The notes under the pieces are model-generated. The model did not search any database and was not told the origin of the DNA. It saw nothing but the letters and a program-made list of their open reading frames with translations. From Desulfurococcales archaeon (GTDB lineage Archaea > Thermoproteota > Thermoprotei_A > CAZTBM01 > SZUA-1508): DNA of 17,552 nt. The first letter of the stretch is position 1. Each line of letters starts with the position of its first letter. Position numbers and translations under genes: made by a program. The stretch is from contig DQVH01000046.1 in assembly GCA_015661855.1 (NCBI GenBank), positions 1-17,552 of the forward strand. Direction: 5' to 3'. Positions 14,398 to 17,552 of this stretch are shown one piece after another.

Positions 14398-15375
14398 ATG
14401 AGTGTTCGAGTAGAGCCTGTAAAAACTGAAGCTAAAATTGCACTGTGGAAGCTTAGACTTGGTATGTTGGGTACATTTACAGCTGTAGTAGCAGTTACAA
14501 CACTTATACTTACAGGTATACTTACAGCACTAGGCTTACCATTCTATGGTGTTTACGGTATTCTAGTATTTGTACTATTCATACACTTACTTCAGTGGCT
14601 TATAGGCCCATATATAATTGATGCAGTTTACCATGTAAGACCGTTAGAGCCTGGTGAAAACCCGTGGTTAGAGGAGACTGTTAGAAAACTTAGTATTGCT
14701 AGTGGGCTCCGTAAACCACCAAAGATAATGATTGCTGAAATAAGTATTCCAAACGCGTTTGCTTATGGTAGTCCACTAACTGGTGATAGAGTAGCTGTTA
14801 CCAGAGGACTACTCGAAACACTACCTAGAGATGAAGTTGAAGCTGTTTTAGGTCATGAGCTTGGACATTTAAAGCATAAAGATGTACTCGTTATGATGAT
14901 GATATCGATAATACCAGCACTAGTATACTACATCGGGTATACACTATACGTATCAGGATGGTTTGGTGGTGGTAGAGAGGAGAGAGGTGGTACAGCATAC
15001 CTATTCCTAGCCGGTATAGCATTAATGGTTTTAAGCTACATACTAAACCTATTCGTATTCTACATGAGTAGACTTAGAGAATACTATGCTGATGCACATG
15101 CAGCACTAACAGTACATAATGGTGCACGTAGACTACAAAGAGCACTCGCTAGAATAATGTACTATACAGGCTTTATTAGGAGGAGGGAGACATACAACCA
15201 GTTTAAAGCATTCTTCATATCAGATCCCGACGTAGGTATTAGAGTGAGATATATTAGAAATATAGATGACCTTGTTGAAATGATTAAACGTGAAAAGCCA
15301 AGTATACTAGCTGATATACTTAGTACACACCCACATCCAGCAAAAAGACTAAGATACCTAGATAAATTCATTTAA
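14398..15375 (+). CDS. htpX: HtpX-type M48 membrane metalloprotease
   Basis: This zinc metalloprotease of peptidase family M48 acts in quality control of membrane proteins. Numbered from ATG 14398 (325 aa): two N-terminal membrane helices (about 22-46 and 48-72), the zinc site GHELGHLKHKD at 152-162 (HExxH; H153, E154, H157), two more hydrophobic helices (about 164-185 and 200-224), and SRLREYYADAHAA near 224-236, whose E228 is the third zinc ligand. LTG/AVTRGLLETL precedes the HExxH as usual in HtpX. The active site faces the cytosol in this family. I chose ATG 14398 because GAGGG lies 10 nt upstream and because the more upstream GTG at 14365 (11 extra residues) lies ahead of the predicted transcript start. 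hypD follows 43 bp downstream on the same strand. Confidence 0.92.
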   Translation: MSVRVEPVKTEAKIALWKLRLGMLGTFTAVVAVTTLILTGILTALGLPFYGVYGILVFVLFIHLLQWLIGPYIIDAVYHVRPLEPGENPWLEETVRKLSIASGLRKPPKIMIAEISIPNAFAYGSPLTGDRVAVTRGLLETLPRDEVEAVLGHELGHLKHKDVLVMMMISIIPALVYYIGYTLYVSGWFGGGREERGGTAYLFLAGIALMVLSYILNLFVFYMSRLREYYADAHAALTVHNGARRLQRALARIMYYTGFIRRRETYNQFKAFFISDPDVGIRVRYIRNIDDLVEMIKREKPSILADILSTHPHPAKRLRYLDKFI

Positions 15376-15418
15376 TCCAACTCTAACACGTAACTGAATG
15401 AGGAAAATCTAATAACTA

Positions 15419-16564
15419 GTGGAGAACATTTTGAAAGAGTTAACTAGATTACTAAGTGCCTATAGACATGCCGATAGAGTACTAAGTGTAGTTAGAAAGA
15501 TAAGGGAAGTGTATAGTAGAATTAGGAGTGATTATAGTGAAGTTAGAATAATGCATGTATGTGGTACACACGAACATACAATAACATATTATGGTATTAG
15601 GAGTCTACTACCTGACGGTATAGATCTTATTGCTGGACCTGGATGCCCTGTGTGTATAGTACCTGCTAGAGATATAGATGAGGTTATAGAGGCTGGTTTC
15701 AAGTATAACATCAGAATATACACTTACGGTGATATGTATCGTGTTCCCGGATCTAAAATGAGTTTAGCTAGAGCTAGAGCTGAAGGTCTCGATGTAAAAG
15801 TTGTTTATAGTTTTCTGGATGCAGTTAGGGATGCTAAGAGAACTGGTAAAGAAAGTTTATTCTTTGGTGTAGGATTTGAAACAACCCAGCCTACAGTAGC
15901 TTCAAGAATAGTTTACGGTATTCCAGAGAATCTTAAAGTGTACTCTTCATATAGATTAACAGTTCCAGTAATGAGGTATGTTCTTAGGAGACCCGATATA
16001 CCATTGAATGGAGTTATTGCTCCAGGCCATGTCTCCACAATTGTTGGTGCTAGTGCTTGGAGTTTTATAGCTGAAGAGTTTAATTTACCAGTTATAATAG
16101 CTGGTTTTGAACCATTAGATGTAGTGTTAGCTGTACTAACTATACTTAAACAGTTAGTTATGGGTAAACCTACAGTAGTAAACCTATACTCGAGAACTGT
16201 AACGTGGAGGGGGAATAGGGTTGCTCAAGACTATGTTAGAAGGGTATTTGATATCACTGATGGATATTGGAGAGGGTTAGGCCTAATACCTGAAACAGCA
16301 TTAGAATTTAAAGATGAATATGAACATGTTAACGCTAGAAAGTATTTTAGGGTTAAGGTTAGCTCTTCAAGAGATACTATACCTGGATGTAAATGTCCAG
16401 ATATAATACTGGGTAAAGCTAAACCAATAGACTGCCCCTACTTCATGAAATCGTGTACACCACAACACCCACTTGGAGCGTGTATGGTGTCACAAGAGGG
16501 TACTTGCTCTATCTGGGCTAGATTTGGGTGTAGATTAAGATTAAAAATTAATGTTGATAGCTAG
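15419..16564 (+). CDS. hypD: Hydrogenase maturation protein HypD
   Basis: HypD is the Fe-S scaffold that, with HypC, assembles the Fe(CN)2CO group of [NiFe] hydrogenases. Of 381 aa, the signature blocks are all present: MHVCGTHEHT at 45-54 (C48), GPGCPVC at 73-79 (C76, C79), GVGFETTQPTV at 150-160, and a C-terminal cysteine-rich region (C324, C326, C339, C346, C355, C363, C371) with CTPQHPLGACMVSQEGTC, including the ligands of its [4Fe-4S] cluster. The start is uncertain: GTG 15419 has only a distant GAGGA (14 nt), whereas TTG 15431 (four residues shorter) has GTGGAG 6 nt upstream. It follows htpX by 43 bp, and its TAG overlaps the convergent NUDIX gene's TAG. No other hyp gene or hydrogenase subunit is in the window. 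Confidence 0.95.
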   Translation: MENILKELTRLLSAYRHADRVLSVVRKIREVYSRIRSDYSEVRIMHVCGTHEHTITYYGIRSLLPDGIDLIAGPGCPVCIVPARDIDEVIEAGFKYNIRIYTYGDMYRVPGSKMSLARARAEGLDVKVVYSFLDAVRDAKRTGKESLFFGVGFETTQPTVASRIVYGIPENLKVYSSYRLTVPVMRYVLRRPDIPLNGVIAPGHVSTIVGASAWSFIAEEFNLPVIIAGFEPLDVVLAVLTILKQLVMGKPTVVNLYSRTVTWRGNRVAQDYVRRVFDITDGYWRGLGLIPETALEFKDEYEHVNARKYFRVKVSSSRDTIPGCKCPDIILGKAKPIDCPYFMKSCTPQHPLGACMVSQEGTCSIWARFGCRLRLKINVDS

Positions 16565-17079
16565 TTTTTAGCGATAAAGGTTTTATAGTATAGTATTGTC
16601 GCTATAGTCTTGGCGTCAGGTATACTACCACGTTTAACCATATCAAGTACTTTACTAAACTCTATAGGTGTAACCTCTATAGCTTCATAGGATTCAGGCT
16701 TCATACCAACATACTCTAGTTTTTCAGCTAGAAATGCATGCATCTTTTCAGTGCTATAGCCTGGTGCTAGATACATTTCAAAGAGTTTTACTAGTTTACC
16801 AGCTCTATAACCTGTCTCCTCAATAAGTTCTCTACGTGCACACTCTTCAGGTGTTTCCCCACTCTCTATTACACCTGCTGGTAACTCGTAAATCCATCCT
16901 CCAACTGGGACTCTATACTGCCTTATGAGTATTACTCTACCATCACTAAGTAGTGGTAGTATGACTACACTCTCCCTAAACTCTACAACCTCCCTCTCAA
17001 CAATACCCCTACCAGGTATCTGTAGTTCAACAAGTTTAACATTAATTCTACGTCCACGATAAACATACTCTACACTCAA
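16561..17079 (-). CDS. NUDIX hydrolase, ADP-ribose/ADP-sugar pyrophosphatase-like
   Basis: The protein is a NUDIX hydrolase that probably cleaves ADP-ribose or a related ADP-sugar to AMP and a sugar phosphate. Numbered from TTG 17079 (172 aa), the NUDIX box GVIESGETPEECARRELIEETGY (69-91) fits GX5EX7REUXEEXGU exactly (G69, E75, R83, E84, E87, E88, G90). A preceding GWIYELPAG and RQYRVPVG are typical of ADP-ribose pyrophosphatases, and EAIEVTPIEFSKVL follows near 156. The start is uncertain: TTG 17151 would add 24 residues outside the family core and has no Shine-Dalgarno, while TTG 17079 has GGTGG just upstream and a TATA-like ATTATAAG centred about 26 bp away. The 3' end overlaps the hypD stop codon by 4 bp. 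Confidence 0.87.
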   Translation of the reverse strand: MSVEYVYRGRRINVKLVELQIPGRGIVEREVVEFRESVVILPLLSDGRVILIRQYRVPVGGWIYELPAGVIESGETPEECARRELIEETGYRAGKLVKLFEMYLAPGYSTEKMHAFLAEKLEYVGMKPESYEAIEVTPIEFSKVLDMVKRGSIPDAKTIATILYYKTFIAKN

Positions 17080-17172
17080 AAACCTACACCCACCAAAGAG
17101 CTTATAATCTATAGGGTAGAGTAGGTTATTGTGGTAGATTAAGGTATCCAATATTGGAGTTGAGTAAAAGGA

Positions 17173-17550
17173 TTGTATAGAATACTAGTACACATATATT
17201 ACTCTAACCCATGTAAATCTGGATTAGTAGAGCAAACTATTAAATCTCTAGAGAGAAGCTATGGTAAACCATACTTAGTAGAGTGTAGACACTACTCATG
17301 TGTAATTATATACAACGATACTACTGGTAAACTTGTATCGAAGGTGAAGGAGTATTTAAGGGGTTTAGGTAGAGAACTCGACATAGTACTATTAATTATA
17401 CAGGGTGTGAGCGGAAAGATTGAGGATGCATACCTTATATTTGAAAGAGAACACAAACTCAGCAGTAATGCTCTTAAACAACTACTCCAACTCTACCCAC
17501 TACTAGACAGGTATGTAAGAAGAATGAAACTGGTAATAAGTATTAACTAA
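17173..17550 (+). CDS. Hypothetical protein of 125 residues
   Basis: I do not recognise this small protein. It is soluble, probably alpha/beta: YRILVHIYYS at the N-terminus reads as a beta strand, KLVSKVKEYLRGL near 53-65 as a helix, DIVLLIIQGV near 70-79 as a strand, and the C-terminal third is helical and basic. Three cysteines (C14, C38, C43) are spread along the first third. The only sensible start is TTG at 17173: a stop at 17164-17166 closes the frame upstream, and the next in-frame ATG is close to the end. A GGAG at 17156-17159 is rather far away as a ribosome site. It is divergent from the NUDIX gene. It is likely real given its length and position, but there is no functional clue. 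Confidence 0.6.
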   Translation: MYRILVHIYYSNPCKSGLVEQTIKSLERSYGKPYLVECRHYSCVIIYNDTTGKLVSKVKEYLRGLGRELDIVLLIIQGVSGKIEDAYLIFEREHKLSSNALKQLLQLYPLLDRYVRRMKLVISIN

Positions 17551-17552
17551 CA

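Overview
The window looks like a stretch of chromosome from a hyperthermophilic crenarchaeon (Thermoproteota, most likely Desulfurococcales or a relative such as Ignisphaera; the lineage is inferred, not proven). The DNA is AT-rich. Genes start with ATG, GTG or TTG behind GGAGG/GGTGA-type Shine-Dalgarno sites or short AT-rich archaeal TATA boxes. The proteins are archaeal in type: a TtuA-like tRNA thiolase with a diglycine sulfur carrier, an archaeal-length asparaginyl-tRNA synthetase, a KaiC/RadA-like single-domain ATPase and a Get3/ArsA-like ATPase. Nearly all of it is ordinary, dense chromosomal coding sequence. I found no tRNA, rRNA, insertion sequence or CRISPR array.

Layout. 1-169: possible last 28 codons of a membrane protein (+) and the terminator region of the next gene. 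170-1393 (-): iron-dependent alcohol dehydrogenase. 1394-2320: about 930 bp without a convincing gene, holding a perfect 21-bp interrupted palindrome. 2321-4066 (-): CstA-family transporter. 4218-7367 (+): a tight four-gene operon with a 92-aa unknown protein, a Get3/ArsA-like ATPase without the zinc CxxC, a membrane-anchored unknown protein and a SplB-like radical SAM protein. 7339-11426 (-): KaiC-like ATPase, flavin reductase, threonine dehydratase, TtuA-like thiolase and its ubiquitin-like sulfur carrier. 11569-12858 (+): asparaginyl-tRNA synthetase. 12869-14251 (-): endonuclease III behind a 220-aa unknown gene. 14398-16564 (+): HtpX-type membrane protease and HypD. 16561-17079 (-): NUDIX ADP-sugar pyrophosphatase. 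17173-17550 (+): unknown 125-aa gene.

How the genes fit together. The clearest functional pair is the sulfur carrier with the TtuA-like enzyme (tRNA 2-thiolation). The GGA-GGC codons for the carrier's C-terminal Gly-Gly appear also to be the Shine-Dalgarno of the thiolase. AsnRS is divergent from this pair, so the middle of the window is concerned with tRNA. Alcohol dehydrogenase, CstA, threonine dehydratase and HypD suggest a heterotroph using peptides or pyruvate, with a [NiFe] hydrogenase encoded elsewhere. The least explained part is the Get3-like operon: a cytosolic ATPase of the tail-anchored-protein-targeting family sits between a small unknown protein and a protein with one N-terminal membrane helix, with a radical SAM enzyme at the end. 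That is the best candidate for an undescribed system here, but its function is inference from gene order only.
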